Source of the DNA: Nocardia inohanensis NBRC 100128
GTDB taxonomy: Bacteria; Actinomycetota; Actinomycetes; Mycobacteriales; Mycobacteriaceae
Assembly: GCF_001612945.1 (NCBI RefSeq)
Contig: NZ_BDBK01000004.1
Span: 124,001-188,000 of the forward strand
Length of the DNA: 64,000 nucleotides
Reading direction: 5' to 3'
Below the pieces are notes generated by a model, which saw only the letters and a list, made by a program, of their open reading frames with translations, made no database searches and was not told the DNA's origin. Each line of letters opens with the position of its first letter. Positions within the stretch are counted from its first letter, which is position 1. Positions 16,385 through 24,941 of this stretch are shown piece after piece. A program made the translations under genes and the position numbers.

Positions 16385-17365
16385 CTACCGACCGCCTGTG
16401 CCTGCGTCCAGCTGGGTCCGGAACTGGCCCGGCGTCAACCCGGTTTCCTCGCGAAATGCCCGGTAGAAGTGCCGATCGGTGGAGAAGCCGGAGGCCGCGG
16501 CAATCGCCGCCAGCGGCCGCGCCGGATCCGCCCGCAAGAGCCGGCGGGCATGCTCGACGCGCATCCGGCGCATGAGCGCTCCCGGACCGCCGAAACCCTC
16601 GCACACCCGGTACAGCGTGCGCCGCGAGACCAGGCAGGCGTGCGCCACCTCTTCGATGGTGAGGTCCGGATCGGTGAAGCGCCTGCGCAGGTAGGCCAGC
16701 ACCTGCTGCCGGGTGTAGAGCGAATCGGACGGGGCGGGCGAATCCCGGCCCGCGGCCAGCAGCAGCGCCGACCCGAGCATGCTCGCGCCCTCGGAACTCA
16801 TGACGGCCGCGGCCTTCTCGGCCTCGCCCGGCGGTAGTTCGGCCAGCCCGCGGAAGAAGCTCGCGACCACGCCGAGCGCGCCGGTAATGGGAATCGCGGT
16901 GGCCGTGGGCAATTCATCCCGATGCAGTCCGGCGTGTTCGAGTACCAGGTGCATGGGGGCGCGCACGATGGCCGAAGTGGAGTTCTCGCTGGTCCGGCTC
17001 TCCAATGGGCGGCCGCTGTCGAAGAAGGCGATGGAACCGAGCTGCGATTCGGCGGTCTGGCGGCCCTGCTCGGTCCAATTCGTCCCGTCCAGCACGATAT
17101 TCACCAAGAGGAACTCGTCTTCGGACTGTTCGACCAGTTTGCGGGAGCGCACCACCCGTTGCGCACTGGCACGCATGAGCGAGACGCTGAATCGATCGAA
17201 TTGGGTGCTGGTGACCCGCCCGCGCCAATCACCATCGTGCAAAGGCTCGATGACCGAGGGCACGACGGCGTCGGCCACCAGCGCCTCCCAGCGCTCGAAG
17301 GCCTGGCGTGGCGAAACAGTTGAGGAGGAGCAGACCTCGACCGTGCCGACAGCGGCTTGATCCAC
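16385..17365 (-). CDS. AraC-family transcriptional regulator 2
   Basis: 326 residues. The N-terminal domain shares the segment VEVCSSSTVSPRQAFERWEAL with the other two regulators here. The C-terminal double helix-turn-helix is seen in IEEVAHACLVSRRTLYRV and LAAIAAASGFSTDRHFYRAF. I chose the GTG at 17365 because it lines up with the paralogues and has GGGAAG eight bases upstream; the frame is open another 52 codons. It precedes nitrilase-like gene 2 on the same strand, repeating the regulator-nitrilase arrangement of the next module. Confidence 0.82.
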   Translation of the reverse strand: MDQAAVGTVEVCSSSTVSPRQAFERWEALVADAVVPSVIEPLHDGDWRGRVTSTQFDRFSVSLMRASAQRVVRSRKLVEQSEDEFLLVNIVLDGTNWTEQGRQTAESQLGSIAFFDSGRPLESRTSENSTSAIVRAPMHLVLEHAGLHRDELPTATAIPITGALGVVASFFRGLAELPPGEAEKAAAVMSSEGASMLGSALLLAAGRDSPAPSDSLYTRQQVLAYLRRRFTDPDLTIEEVAHACLVSRRTLYRVCEGFGGPGALMRRMRVEHARRLLRADPARPLAAIAAASGFSTDRHFYRAFREETGLTPGQFRTQLDAGTGGR

Positions 17366-17572
17366 CCGGTTATCTTCCCACCGCGCGCCGTCCGGCAAAC
17401 GCATTTCGAACCTGTTCGCGTGCTGCCCGGCCATCGGCGGCTCGTGCGACGACCGGGCACCCCAAGTATTTCGATCAACGGTGGCGGTGTGACTGTCCGC
17501 TCGTGCCAGATCCCTGACCATTCGCGACAGCCGAAGTCAGCAATTCGGACTATTCACAATGAATCTCGCATT

Positions 17573-18538
17573 TCAGGCATGGCGCAGGCGGAATTCGCCC
17601 GGGGTCATACCGGTTTCGCGTTTGAAGGCCCGATAGAACTGCCGCTCCGAGACGAATCCCGCGGCGCGCGCGATGGAAAGCAGCGGACGCACCGGATCGG
17701 TCCGGATCAAGGCGACCGCGTGCTCGATTCGCAAGCGCCGCAACATAGCGGCCACCCCGTCCTCGCCGTCCTCGAAGAGCCGGTACAGGGTGCGCCGCGA
17801 GACCGCGCAGGCGGCGGCCACCTGTTCGACGGTCAGCGCCGGATCGGTGTAGTTGCGCTCCAGGAAGCCCAGGGCCCGCTGTTTGGCCAGTGCCTGCCCC
17901 GGTTCCTCGCGCGGCATCTCCCCCGCCGCCAATTGCACTACGGAGGCCAGCAATCCGGTGCCGTGCCGGGCCAGTATGGCCGCCTCGCCCGGGTCCGAAT
18001 GCTGCAATCGGGCCAGCCCGCAGAAGAACCGGCCCACGATGCCCGCCGCGCCCACCGGGGGCAGCCGCACCGCCGTCGGCAACCGGTCCGCCGAGATCCC
18101 GGCCGCGCCCACCACCTGCGCCAGCGGCACCTGCACCACCGACACCGACCACGCCTGGTCGAAGTGCGCGGTAAACGGGCGCGAACTGACGTAGAGCATC
18201 AATCCGCCGTCGGCCATCTCACCGACCCGGCCGTCCTGCTCCAGCCAGCCGCGCCCGTGCGTGGTCACCGTGGCGAACAGGTACGGCTCGTCCGGCTCGT
18301 GAATCAGCCTGGGTATGCGGCTGATTCGCTGGCCGGTCGCCGACACCGTGGAGACTTCGATATCGGCGAAGCTGCTGTGCACGATCCGCGCCCGGAACTC
18401 CCCCGGCGCCACCGGCGTCACCACGAGCGGCACATAAGCCTGCGCCACCGCGGCCTCCCACTGCTCGAATGCCTCCTTCTCGGAAACTTCCGGGGTGGAC
18501 CGGACCTCGACTACTGCGGGCTCAGAGGCGCCGCTCAT
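17573..18538 (-). CDS. AraC-family transcriptional regulator 3
   Basis: 321 residues with the same architecture as the two regulators downstream: an N-terminal sensing domain starting VEVRSTPEVSEKEAFEQWEA, and a C-terminal pair of HTH motifs (VEQVAAACAVSRRTLYRLF and LLSIARAAGFVSERQFYRAF). It is the first gene of the run of five minus-strand genes and lacks its own nitrilase-like neighbour: regulator 2 follows instead. A lost or never-acquired enzyme partner is possible. Inducer unknown. Confidence 0.83.
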   Translation of the reverse strand: MSGASEPAVVEVRSTPEVSEKEAFEQWEAAVAQAYVPLVVTPVAPGEFRARIVHSSFADIEVSTVSATGQRISRIPRLIHEPDEPYLFATVTTHGRGWLEQDGRVGEMADGGLMLYVSSRPFTAHFDQAWSVSVVQVPLAQVVGAAGISADRLPTAVRLPPVGAAGIVGRFFCGLARLQHSDPGEAAILARHGTGLLASVVQLAAGEMPREEPGQALAKQRALGFLERNYTDPALTVEQVAAACAVSRRTLYRLFEDGEDGVAAMLRRLRIEHAVALIRTDPVRPLLSIARAAGFVSERQFYRAFKRETGMTPGEFRLRHA

Positions 18539-18737
18539 TGGCCGATTGTCGCACCCGCGGCCAGCGTCGACCGCGAAATCCCTTCAGATATTTCAACTTT
18601 CGAATCCGGGTACGACGTGTACCGCATGCATGATGACGAACCGCAACTTGCGGACCGAACCCTCACCGGCGCGCATCCCCCGCCACGCCGCACGCACCAC
18701 CGAAATCGATACACTCGGTGCGATGCCACGGCTTCGG

Positions 18738-19562
18738 TCATTCCGGCGCGATGCAGCTGAGGTGCGCGCGCAACACGCAGGCGGACACGCTGAACGGCGG
18801 AATCCCCTCCACCGCTTCGTCGAACGGCAGGATGCCGGCGTGTAGGTCGGCGGTGTCCTGCTGGGCGCGGACGGCGAGCGCGGCTTCGACCTGGCGGCGG
18901 AATTCGGTGCCGGGCAAAGGCTCGACGCAGCCGGTGAATTGGCCGCTCGCCACGCTCACGGCGCTGTCGAAGCCGTCGCCGGGGAACGGCACGATCTGTT
19001 CGACCGATCCGTCACCGAAGGTGTCCACCTCGACCAGGAATCCGTGCGGGCAGCCGGAGCGTTCGAAGCTTCCCACCAGTGCGGCGCCGACACCGTCGGC
19101 CGCGTTCACGCGCACGAACTCGCGCGGACGGACCGGTTCGGTGAATCGAGATGCCCACGGCGGCAGCTGAATTCCCGCCAGGATCAGGCGATCCACCGCG
19201 GCGGTCGCCGCATCCGCCAGCTCGCCCGGCGCGAGCCGCGACAGCCCGCACAGCAGCCCGAGCGCGGCGGGGGTGGGCCGAGTCTCCAGTAGCAGTACGC
19301 ACCACGCGGTGAAGGCCCGGGCGAAAGCGGGGCCGCCGAGCCCGCCGAATTCGGCGACCGCGGCCGCCAGTAGCTCGCCCTCGAAAGCGCCCTCGTCCGC
19401 GGGCAATTCGGCCGCACCCGCGAGTACGCCGTCCAGTAGCTGCCACGGATCGAACTCTCCGCGCCGGCAGCGCGGGCAACCGCACAGCCCCGGCCTCGAC
19501 GCTCGGCGACCGGCGCCACGCCCGCTCCGCTTGTGTCCCTTACGCCCCCTGTTTCGGCTCAT
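18738..19562 (-). CDS. Conserved hypothetical protein with N-terminal Cys cluster
   Basis: I do not recognise the family. The 274-residue product starts with a very basic Arg/Gly/Lys stretch (residues 1-22), then CGCPRC (C26, C28, C31), which could bind a metal. The rest is mostly helical and Ala-rich (about 35-165), with an alpha/beta-looking end. The ATG at 19562 was chosen because the basic segment starts there; the frame is open 34 codons further without recognisable features. It lies between the AraC cluster and truA, 105 bases after truA on the same strand. G/C third positions support that it is coding. Confidence 0.6.
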   Translation of the reverse strand: MSRNRGRKGHKRSGRGAGRRASRPGLCGCPRCRRGEFDPWQLLDGVLAGAAELPADEGAFEGELLAAAVAEFGGLGGPAFARAFTAWCVLLLETRPTPAALGLLCGLSRLAPGELADAATAAVDRLILAGIQLPPWASRFTEPVRPREFVRVNAADGVGAALVGSFERSGCPHGFLVEVDTFGDGSVEQIVPFPGDGFDSAVSVASGQFTGCVEPLPGTEFRRQVEAALAVRAQQDTADLHAGILPFDEAVEGIPPFSVSACVLRAHLSCIAPE

Positions 19563-19667
19563 GCCACCACGGTCCCCGGCCGCCGCATCCGCCGTGCCGA
19601 ATATCTCGCCCCGCGCGAAGCTTCGCGCGACCCGACGACCGGCGTGTCGGGCGATCACACGCAAAGG

Positions 19668-20519
19668 TCAGTCGCCGCAGCAGCCTTCGGCGCTCGCGAC
19701 GGTACGCATTTCCCGGGTCTGGGCATTACGGGCGGCGAGATCGGCGTCCGCCGGGTAATCGACGGCAATGAGACTCAAGCCGTGCGCGGGCGCGACCGTC
19801 ACCGAACTGGAGCGTTCGCGCTCATTCAGCAAACCGGCAATCCAGTCGGGCGTACGTCGCCCCTCCCCCACCGCGAGCACCCCACCCACCAAACTCCGCA
19901 CCATCGACCAGCAGAATGCATCGGCGCTGACATAAGCGGTGAGCAGGTCCCCGTCCTGCTCCCAATCGAAGCGCTGCAATTCACGAATGGTGGTGGCGCC
20001 TTCCCGCCGCTTACAGAAGGCGGCGAAATCATGCAGCCCCAGCAGTTTTCGCGACGCTTCCCGCATCGCCGCGAGATCCACACCGGAACGACAGGGCACC
20101 ACATGCCGCGCCTGCAACGGATCCGCCCCGTAAGGCGCGGTGGTCAATCGATAGGCGTAATGCCGGCGAATGGCCGAAAACCGGGCATCGAACTCCGGCG
20201 GCACGATCCGAACATCCTTGACCCGCACATCTTTCGGCAGAAACCGCGCCAGCCGATGCACCAATTTGGGCCCGTCGACCTCGGTGTGCGTATCGAAATG
20301 CGCGACCTGCCCCTCCCCGTGCACCCCCGCATCGGTCCGCCCCGCCACGGTCAACTGAACAGTCTCCCGCTGCACCTTGCTCAGGCACTCCTCGAGCACC
20401 CCCTGCACGGTCCGCAGCCCGGGCTGCCGCGCCCACCCCGTGAAATCGGTGCCGTCATAGCTGATATCCAGTCGTACCCGAACCGAAACCGGCTCTGTCG
20501 GCTGATCCGCAACGATCAC
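19668..20519 (-). CDS. truA: tRNA pseudouridine(38-40) synthase TruA
   Basis: A 283-residue Tru[31 protein letters not shown] is the N-terminal signature, [15 protein letters not shown] contains the catalytic Asp, and [19 protein letters not shown] is the C-terminal core. It converts uridines 38-40 of tRNA anticodon arms to pseudouridine. The GTG at 20519 has AGGAG six bases upstream and gives the usual family length; the open frame extends to 20750 but runs through a tandem repeat. It is the last gene of the conserved infA-to-truA ribosomal run, after rplQ. Confidence 0.93.
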   Translation of the reverse strand: MIVADQPTEPVSVRVRLDISYDGTDFTGWARQPGLRTVQGVLEECLSKVQRETVQLTVAGRTDAGVHGEGQVAHFDTHTEVDGPKLVHRLARFLPKDVRVKDVRIVPPEFDARFSAIRRHYAYRLTTAPYGADPLQARHVVPCRSGVDLAAMREASRKLLGLHDFAAFCKRREGATTIRELQRFDWEQDGDLLTAYVSADAFCWSMVRSLVGGVLAVGEGRRTPDWIAGLLNERERSSSVTVAPAHGLSLIAVDYPADADLAARNAQTREMRTVASAEGCCGD

Positions 20520-20660
20520 AGCGATCTCCTGGTTAACATGGAGAAAGCCCGCCGACCCGGAGGGGACGGCGGGCTCACTCATGGACTTTCCCACCTCGGA
20601 TCCCAGGAACACGCCCCGACACCCGGTCGATTCGACATGCGGGTTCTCGGCGCTCCCACT

Positions 20661-20801
20661 GAGAACCCGGAATCGATCCCGACCCTGGGGTTTCAGGGGC
20701 CACCCTAGAGAACCCGGAATCGATCCCGACCCAGGGGTTTCAGGGGCCACCCTAGAGAACCCGGAGTCGACCCCACCCCCGGGGTTTCAGGGGTTTACCC
20801 C
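20661..20801. repeat. Three tandem 47-bp repeats between rplQ and truA
   Basis: Two almost identical 47-bp units (20661-20707 and 20708-20754) are followed by a diverged third (20755-20801). Each begins GAGAACCCGGAATCGAT or a close variant and contains GGGGTTTCAGGGG, whose G/C arms can fold into a hairpin. The 310-base gap between truA and rplQ contains nothing else recognisable apart from the hairpin at its right end. Confidence 0.8.
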
Positions 20802-20804
20802 TGA
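20787..20804 (-). terminator. Stem-loop downstream of rplQ
   Basis: TCAGGGG-TTTA-CCCCTGA, a perfect 7-bp stem with a 4-base loop, 25 bases after the rplQ stop on its strand. It overlaps the third tandem repeat unit. It could end or attenuate transcription of the ribosomal operon before truA. Confidence 0.55.
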
Positions 20805-20829
20805 GCACCCCAAGAGTGGGTGGAAGACA

Positions 20830-21327
20830 TCAGTCTTCCTTCTTCTCCTCGGCGGCTTCCGCGGCGGGAGCCTCAGCCTCGACCACGGCCTCTTCGGCGG
20901 CGGCGGGGGCCTCGGTGGCCTTCTGCGAAGCGGCAACGCGACGGGCACGATCGGCCTCGTTGGTCACGGTCTTCTCGCGAACCAGCTCGATGATCGCCAT
21001 CGGGGCGTTGTCACCCTTGCGCGGGATGGTCTTGATGATCCGGGTGTATCCACCGTCACGACCCTCGAACGAGGGACCGATCTCGGCGAACAGGGCGTGG
21101 ACGATGTCCTTGCTACGGATCACCTTCATCACCTCGCGACGGTCGGCAAGGGTGCCGCCCTTCGCCTTGGTGACAAGCTTCTCGGCGTAGGGGCGCAGCG
21201 CCTTGGCCTTGGCCTCGGTGGTCGTGATACGACCGTGCTCGAAGAGCGCCGTCGCCAGATTGGCGAAGATCGCCTTCTGGTGCGACGCCGTCCCGCCGAA
21301 GCGGGCACCCTTCTTGGGCTTGGGCAT
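20830..21327 (-). CDS. rplQ: 50S ribosomal protein L17
   Basis: 165 residues. The conserved L17 core is at 1-117 (starts [20 protein letters not shown]). A C-terminal Ala/Glu/Lys-rich tail (about 118-165) is typical of actinobacterial L17 and absent from the E. coli protein. Structural part of the large subunit near the exit tunnel. Follows rpoA by 56 bases in the operon. Confidence 0.96.
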   Translation of the reverse strand: MPKPKKGARFGGTASHQKAIFANLATALFEHGRITTTEAKAKALRPYAEKLVTKAKGGTLADRREVMKVIRSKDIVHALFAEIGPSFEGRDGGYTRIIKTIPRKGDNAPMAIIELVREKTVTNEADRARRVAASQKATEAPAAAEEAVVEAEAPAAEAAEEKKED

Positions 21328-21383
21328 TGTTGGAATCTCCTGTGTCTAAGGCCGATTCGGGGCGCTACACCCCGGCGTCGGGC

Positions 21384-22442
21384 CTAAAGCTGTTCGGTCT
21401 CGGCGTAGTCCTGCTCGCCGCTGTCGGTGTCGCTGAACGAACCGCTGTCGCTCCAGGTGCCGCTCGCCGCGTCGTAGCCGACGACGGAGGACGGGTCGAA
21501 GGAGGCCGGGGAGTCCTTGAGGGACAGGCCGAGCGAGTGCAGCTTGACCTTGACCTCGTCGATGGACTTCTGGCCGAAGTTCCGGATATCCAGCAGATCG
21601 GATTCGGTGCGGGCAACCAGCTCGCCGACGGTGTGCACACCTTCGCGCTTGAGGCAGTTGTAGGACCGCACGGTCAGATCCAGGTCCTCGATCGGCAGAC
21701 CGAACGAAGCGATGTGGTCGGCCTCGGCCGGGCTGGGCCCGATCTCGATGCCTTCCGCCTCGACGTTCAGCTCGCGCGCCAGGCCGAACAGCTCGACCAG
21801 GGTCTTACCGGCCGACGCCAGCGCATCCCGAGCGGAGATCGAGTTCTTGGTCTCGACATCCAGGATGAGCCGGTCGAAGTCGGTGCGCTGCTCGACACGA
21901 GTCGCCTCGACCTTGTAGGTCACCTTGAGAACCGGCGAGTAGATCGAATCCACCGGAATCCGGCCGATTTCCGCACCCGAGGCCTTGTTCTGCACGGCAG
22001 GAACGTAACCGCGACCGCGCTCGACAACGAGCTCGATCTCCAGCTTGCCCTTGTCGTTCAGGGTGGCGATGTGCATGTCCGGATTGTGAACGGTCACACC
22101 GGCCGGCGGGACGATGTCACCGGCGGTGACGGTGCCCGGGCCCTGCTTGCGCACGTACATGGTGACCGGCTCGTCCTCTTCGGACGACACCACGAGGCCC
22201 TTGAGGTTCAGGATGATGTCGGTGACATCTTCCTTCACGCCCGGAACCGTGGTGAACTCGTGCAGCACGCCGTCGATGCGGATGCTGGTGACCGCGGCAC
22301 CCGGAATGCTCGAGAGCAGGGTGCGGCGCAGCGAGTTGCCGAGGGTGTAACCGAAACCCGGCTCCAGCGGTTCGATGGTGAACCGCGACCGGTTCTCGGA
22401 CACAACCTCTTCGGTCAGCGTCGGTCGCTGTGAAATCAGCAT
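21384..22442 (-). CDS. rpoA: DNA-directed RNA polymerase subunit alpha
   Basis: 352 residues. The N-terminal assembly domain starts [14 protein letters not shown] and includes [20 protein letters not shown]. The C-terminal domain has [25 protein letters not shown], which contacts DNA and activators. An acidic tail (about 310-352) follows. The ATG at 22442 has GGAGG upstream; an in-frame ATG seven codons earlier is not used by the family. It lies between rpsD and rplQ as in other actinobacteria. Confidence 0.97.
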   Translation of the reverse strand: MLISQRPTLTEEVVSENRSRFTIEPLEPGFGYTLGNSLRRTLLSSIPGAAVTSIRIDGVLHEFTTVPGVKEDVTDIILNLKGLVVSSEEDEPVTMYVRKQGPGTVTAGDIVPPAGVTVHNPDMHIATLNDKGKLEIELVVERGRGYVPAVQNKASGAEIGRIPVDSIYSPVLKVTYKVEATRVEQRTDFDRLILDVETKNSISARDALASAGKTLVELFGLARELNVEAEGIEIGPSPAEADHIASFGLPIEDLDLTVRSYNCLKREGVHTVGELVARTESDLLDIRNFGQKSIDEVKVKLHSLGLSLKDSPASFDPSSVVGYDAASGTWSDSGSFSDTDSGEQDYAETEQL

Positions 22443-22547
22443 GGATTTTCCTCCTTCGAGCACCCACTATTTGATGCTCACGATTGGGAACTGTTGCGGC
22501 CCTGTGGTTTACAGAGCCGCAACCAGCGGCACGCTTACGCGCACCTA

Positions 22548-23153
22548 TTACTTCGAGTAGAACTCGACGATCAGCTGTTCCTGGAGCGGAACATCGATCT
22601 GCGCACGCTCGGGGAGCTGGTGCACCAGAATGCGAAGGCGGCCGGGAACGACCTGGAGCCAACCCGGAACCGGGCGGTCGCCGACGGTCTCACGCGCAAC
22701 CTGGAAAGGCAGCGTGGGCAGCGACTTCTCCTTGACATCGATGATGTCGTACTGCGAAACCTGGTACGACGGCACATCGACCTTCACGCCATTGACGATG
22801 AAGTGGCCGTGCGAGACCAGCTGACGAGCCTGGCGACGGGTACGAGCCAGACCGGCGCGGTACACGACGTTGTCCAGACGAGCCTCGAGCAGACGCAGCA
22901 GGTTGTCGCCGGTCTTGCCCTTCTGGCGGTTCGCCTCTTCGTAGTACTTGCGGAACTGCTTCTCCATGACGCCGTAGGAGAAGCGAGCCTTCTGCTTCTC
23001 CTGGAGCTGCATCAGGTACTCGGATTCCTTGATCCGCGCGCGGCCGTGCTGGCCGGGCGGGTAAGGACGACGCTCGAACGCCTGGTCGCCTCCGACGAGG
23101 TCGACACGCAGACGACGCGACTTGCGGGTGATGGGGCCTGTATAACGAGCCAT
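22548..23153 (-). CDS. rpsD: 30S ribosomal protein S4
   Basis: 201 residues, starting MARYTGPITRKSRRLRVDL. The S4 RNA-binding domain is at about 92-155 (RLDNVVYRAGLARTRRQARQLVSHGHF). The N-terminal zinc-binding cysteines of some S4 proteins are absent (TRKSRR in their place), so this is the Cys-free form, consistent with actinobacteria. One of the first proteins to bind 16S rRNA. Confidence 0.97.
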   Translation of the reverse strand: MARYTGPITRKSRRLRVDLVGGDQAFERRPYPPGQHGRARIKESEYLMQLQEKQKARFSYGVMEKQFRKYYEEANRQKGKTGDNLLRLLEARLDNVVYRAGLARTRRQARQLVSHGHFIVNGVKVDVPSYQVSQYDIIDVKEKSLPTLPFQVARETVGDRPVPGWLQVVPGRLRILVHQLPERAQIDVPLQEQLIVEFYSK

Positions 23154-23174
23154 TTTTCGCTAAATCCTTTCCCG

Positions 23175-23588
23175 CTAGACGCGACGGCGCTTGGGCGGCC
23201 GGCAGCCGTTGTGCGGCTGAGGAGTGACATCAGAGATCGAGCCGACCTCGAGGCCGGCGGCCTGAAGCGAGCGAATCGCGGTCTCGCGACCCGAACCCGG
23301 GCCCTTGACGAACACGTCGACCTTCTTGACGCCGTTCTCCTGCGCCTTACGGGCAGCGTTCTCGGCGGCGAGCTGTGCGGCGAACGGGGTCGACTTACGC
23401 GAACCCTTGAAGCCGACGTGACCCGAGGACGCCCACGAGATGACGTTGCCTTCCGGGTCGGTGATGGACACGATCGTGTTGTTGAACGTGCTCTTGATGT
23501 GCGCGTGGCCGTGCGGGATGTTCTTCTTATCCCGGCGACGCGACTTCTGAGTCTTCTTCGGGCCCGAGGCCCGGCTCTTCGGAGGCAT
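23175..23588 (-). CDS. rpsK: 30S ribosomal protein S11
   Basis: 137 residues. Core motifs are [25 protein letters not shown] and the C-terminal [18 protein letters not shown], part of the platform of the small subunit. Nine bases after rpsM and 21 before rpsD, in the same operon. Confidence 0.97.
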   Translation of the reverse strand: MPPKSRASGPKKTQKSRRRDKKNIPHGHAHIKSTFNNTIVSITDPEGNVISWASSGHVGFKGSRKSTPFAAQLAAENAARKAQENGVKKVDVFVKGPGSGRETAIRSLQAAGLEVGSISDVTPQPHNGCRPPKRRRV

Positions 23589-23597
23589 GCGCTATCC

Positions 23598-23969
23598 CTA
23601 CTTCTTCTTGCCGGCGACGGTCTTCTTCGGACCCTTACGCGTGCGGGCGTTGGTCTTCGTCCGCTGGCCGCGCACGGGGAGACCGCGACGGTGCCGCAGG
23701 CCCTGGTAGCAGCCGATCTCGATCTTGCGACGAATGTCGGCCTGCACCTCGCGACGCAGGTCACCCTCGACCTTGAACTCGCTCTTCTCGATGTAATCGC
23801 GGAGCTTGGTCAGGTCGTCATCGCTGAGGTCCTTGGAACGCAGATCGGCGCTGACGCCGGTCTCCGCCAGGATCTCCTGGGCGCGAGTACGGCCGATGCC
23901 GTAGATGTAGGTCAGCGCGATCTCCATGCGCTTTTCGCGCGGGAGGTCGACGCCCATCAGACGTGCCAT
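23598..23969 (-). CDS. rpsM: 30S ribosomal protein S13
   Basis: 123 residues. Starts [26 protein letters not shown] and has [24 protein letters not shown] near the C terminus, which contacts tRNA at the P site. Standard length. First of the S13-S11-S4-alpha-L17 series. Confidence 0.97.
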   Translation of the reverse strand: MARLMGVDLPREKRMEIALTYIYGIGRTRAQEILAETGVSADLRSKDLSDDDLTKLRDYIEKSEFKVEGDLRREVQADIRRKIEIGCYQGLRHRRGLPVRGQRTKTNARTRKGPKKTVAGKKK

Positions 23970-24028
23970 GTTTGGCGATTCCTTACTTTTGCGGAGGTCT
24001 GCTCCCAGTCCGTCCCCGCGTAATGGGG

Positions 24029-24048
24029 CCCCGGCCTCCGTGCCGGGG
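24029..24048. other. Stem-loop in the rpmJ-rpsM gap
   Basis: CCCCGGC-N6-GCCGGGG, a 7-bp stem in the 225-base gap between rpmJ and rpsM. It could pause transcription or form part of an untranslated leader of rpsM. No other feature is recognisable in this gap. Confidence 0.35.
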
Positions 24049-24194
24049 GAAGGCCGCCATCCGCCCCCTTACGGGACTCGACGACGGCGACTGGTGCTGG
24101 GAGTTCTTCTTCTAGCCAATCCGAACCGCGTTCGGTGCTTGGCTGGTGAGCGACCGGGAATCAGAACCCCGGTGAGCCCGGCGCTAGGCCGAAC

Positions 24195-24308
24195 TCAGCC
24201 CTGACGCTGCTTGTGGCGCAGGTTCTCGCAGATCACCATGACTCGCCCGTGACGGCGAATCACCTTGCACTTCTCGCAGATCGGCTTGACGGACGGCTGA
24301 ACCTTCAC
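24195..24308 (-). CDS. rpmJ: 50S ribosomal protein L36
   Basis: 37 residues from a GTG start: begins [19 protein letters not shown] and ends LRHKQRQG. The zinc ligands C11, C14 and C27 and a His near the end (NLRHKQ) are present, so this is the zinc-binding (C+) form. Too short for many gene callers. It lies between infA and rpsM as usual. Confidence 0.95.
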   Translation of the reverse strand: MKVQPSVKPICEKCKVIRRHGRVMVICENLRHKQRQG

Positions 24309-24356
24309 GTCAGATCCAATCTCGGTTGGTGTCCACTGGCCGTGAACACAGTTTTT

Positions 24357-24402
24357 CCCCGGTCAGTTCGACCGGGGAAGACCCGGGGCTCGAAGGCCCC
24401 GG
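24357..24402. promoter_or_regulatory. Two stem-loops between infA and rpmJ
   Basis: CCCCGGTC-N5-GACCGGGG (24357-24377) and CCGGGGC-N6-GCCCCGG (24383-24402) are perfect inverted repeats directly after infA on its strand. They may attenuate the operon or stabilise the infA mRNA. The run of five T at 24352-24356 would be A in the infA transcript, so this is not a standard intrinsic terminator for it. Confidence 0.5.
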
Positions 24403-24406
24403 AAAC

Positions 24407-24628
24407 TCACTTGTAGCGGTAGACGATGCGACCGCGGGTCAAGTCGTAGGGCGACAGCTCTACGACGACGCGGTCCTCGGGCAGGATGCGAATGTAGTGC
24501 TGCCGCATCTTGCCGCTGATGTGCGCGAGAACCTTGTGACCGTTCTCCAGCTCGATCCGGAACATCGCATTGGGCAACGGCTCGATAACCCGGCCCTCGA
24601 CCTCGATGGCCCCTTCCTTCTTCGCCAT
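24407..24628 (-). CDS. infA: Translation initiation factor IF-1
   Basis: 73 residues, [26 protein letters not shown]... to the end [10 protein letters not shown], a single OB-fold domain. It binds the A site of the 30S subunit during initiation. The ATG at 24628 has GGAGG upstream; the open frame continues much further upstream without similarity. First gene of the infA-rpmJ-rpsM run. Confidence 0.97.
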   Translation of the reverse strand: MAKKEGAIEVEGRVIEPLPNAMFRIELENGHKVLAHISGKMRQHYIRILPEDRVVVELSPYDLTRGRIVYRYK

Positions 24629-24941
24629 ATCCTCCGCGATCCCGGTTAGGCTGAACCTGGTTGGTTCATGCTCTGTACGGCTGGTCGGTCGCCACATTTC
24701 GTCGTGCATCTGCGTCGACCAGCTGCGATACTCGAGAGCCGGTATACGGACATGCCGCAACCACTCTGAGAACGCACCAGCAGCCAAGCTTACCCGTATC
24801 CCCAGATGCGGCCAAATACGGATGCCTCGGCGTGCGCCAGAACACCCTCGGGCCCCTCCTCCACCGGACAGTCCCGCCGACTCTCGCTAAACTGGCCACG
24901 CAATCGAGCAAGATCGGGACTCAGGGGTACGAGGGGTAGAT
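24629..24941. other. Divergent promoter region between infA and the EspI-like gene
   Basis: 313 bases without a convincing gene. They must hold the promoter of the ribosomal run on the minus strand and that of the EspI-like gene on the plus strand. I see no clear consensus -10/-35 pair, operator or riboswitch. Confidence 0.5.

Noticed and set aside
18539..18737. Small gene between AraC regulator 3 and the hypothetical protein gene
   Set aside because: Short open frames exist, but none has a good ribosome site together with recognisable protein features.
20520..20750. TruA start upstream through the tandem repeats
   Set aside because: No ribosome site fits, the added residues repeat with the DNA repeat, and the GTG at 20519 gives normal TruA length with AGGAG before it.
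20661..20801. CRISPR array
   Set aside because: The units are directly adjacent with no spacers, only three in number, and no cas genes are nearby.
24352..24377. Intrinsic terminator after infA
   Set aside because: The T-run lies on the wrong side for the minus-strand transcript, and rpmJ and rpsM are expected to be co-transcribed. I list the stem-loops only as possible attenuating structures.
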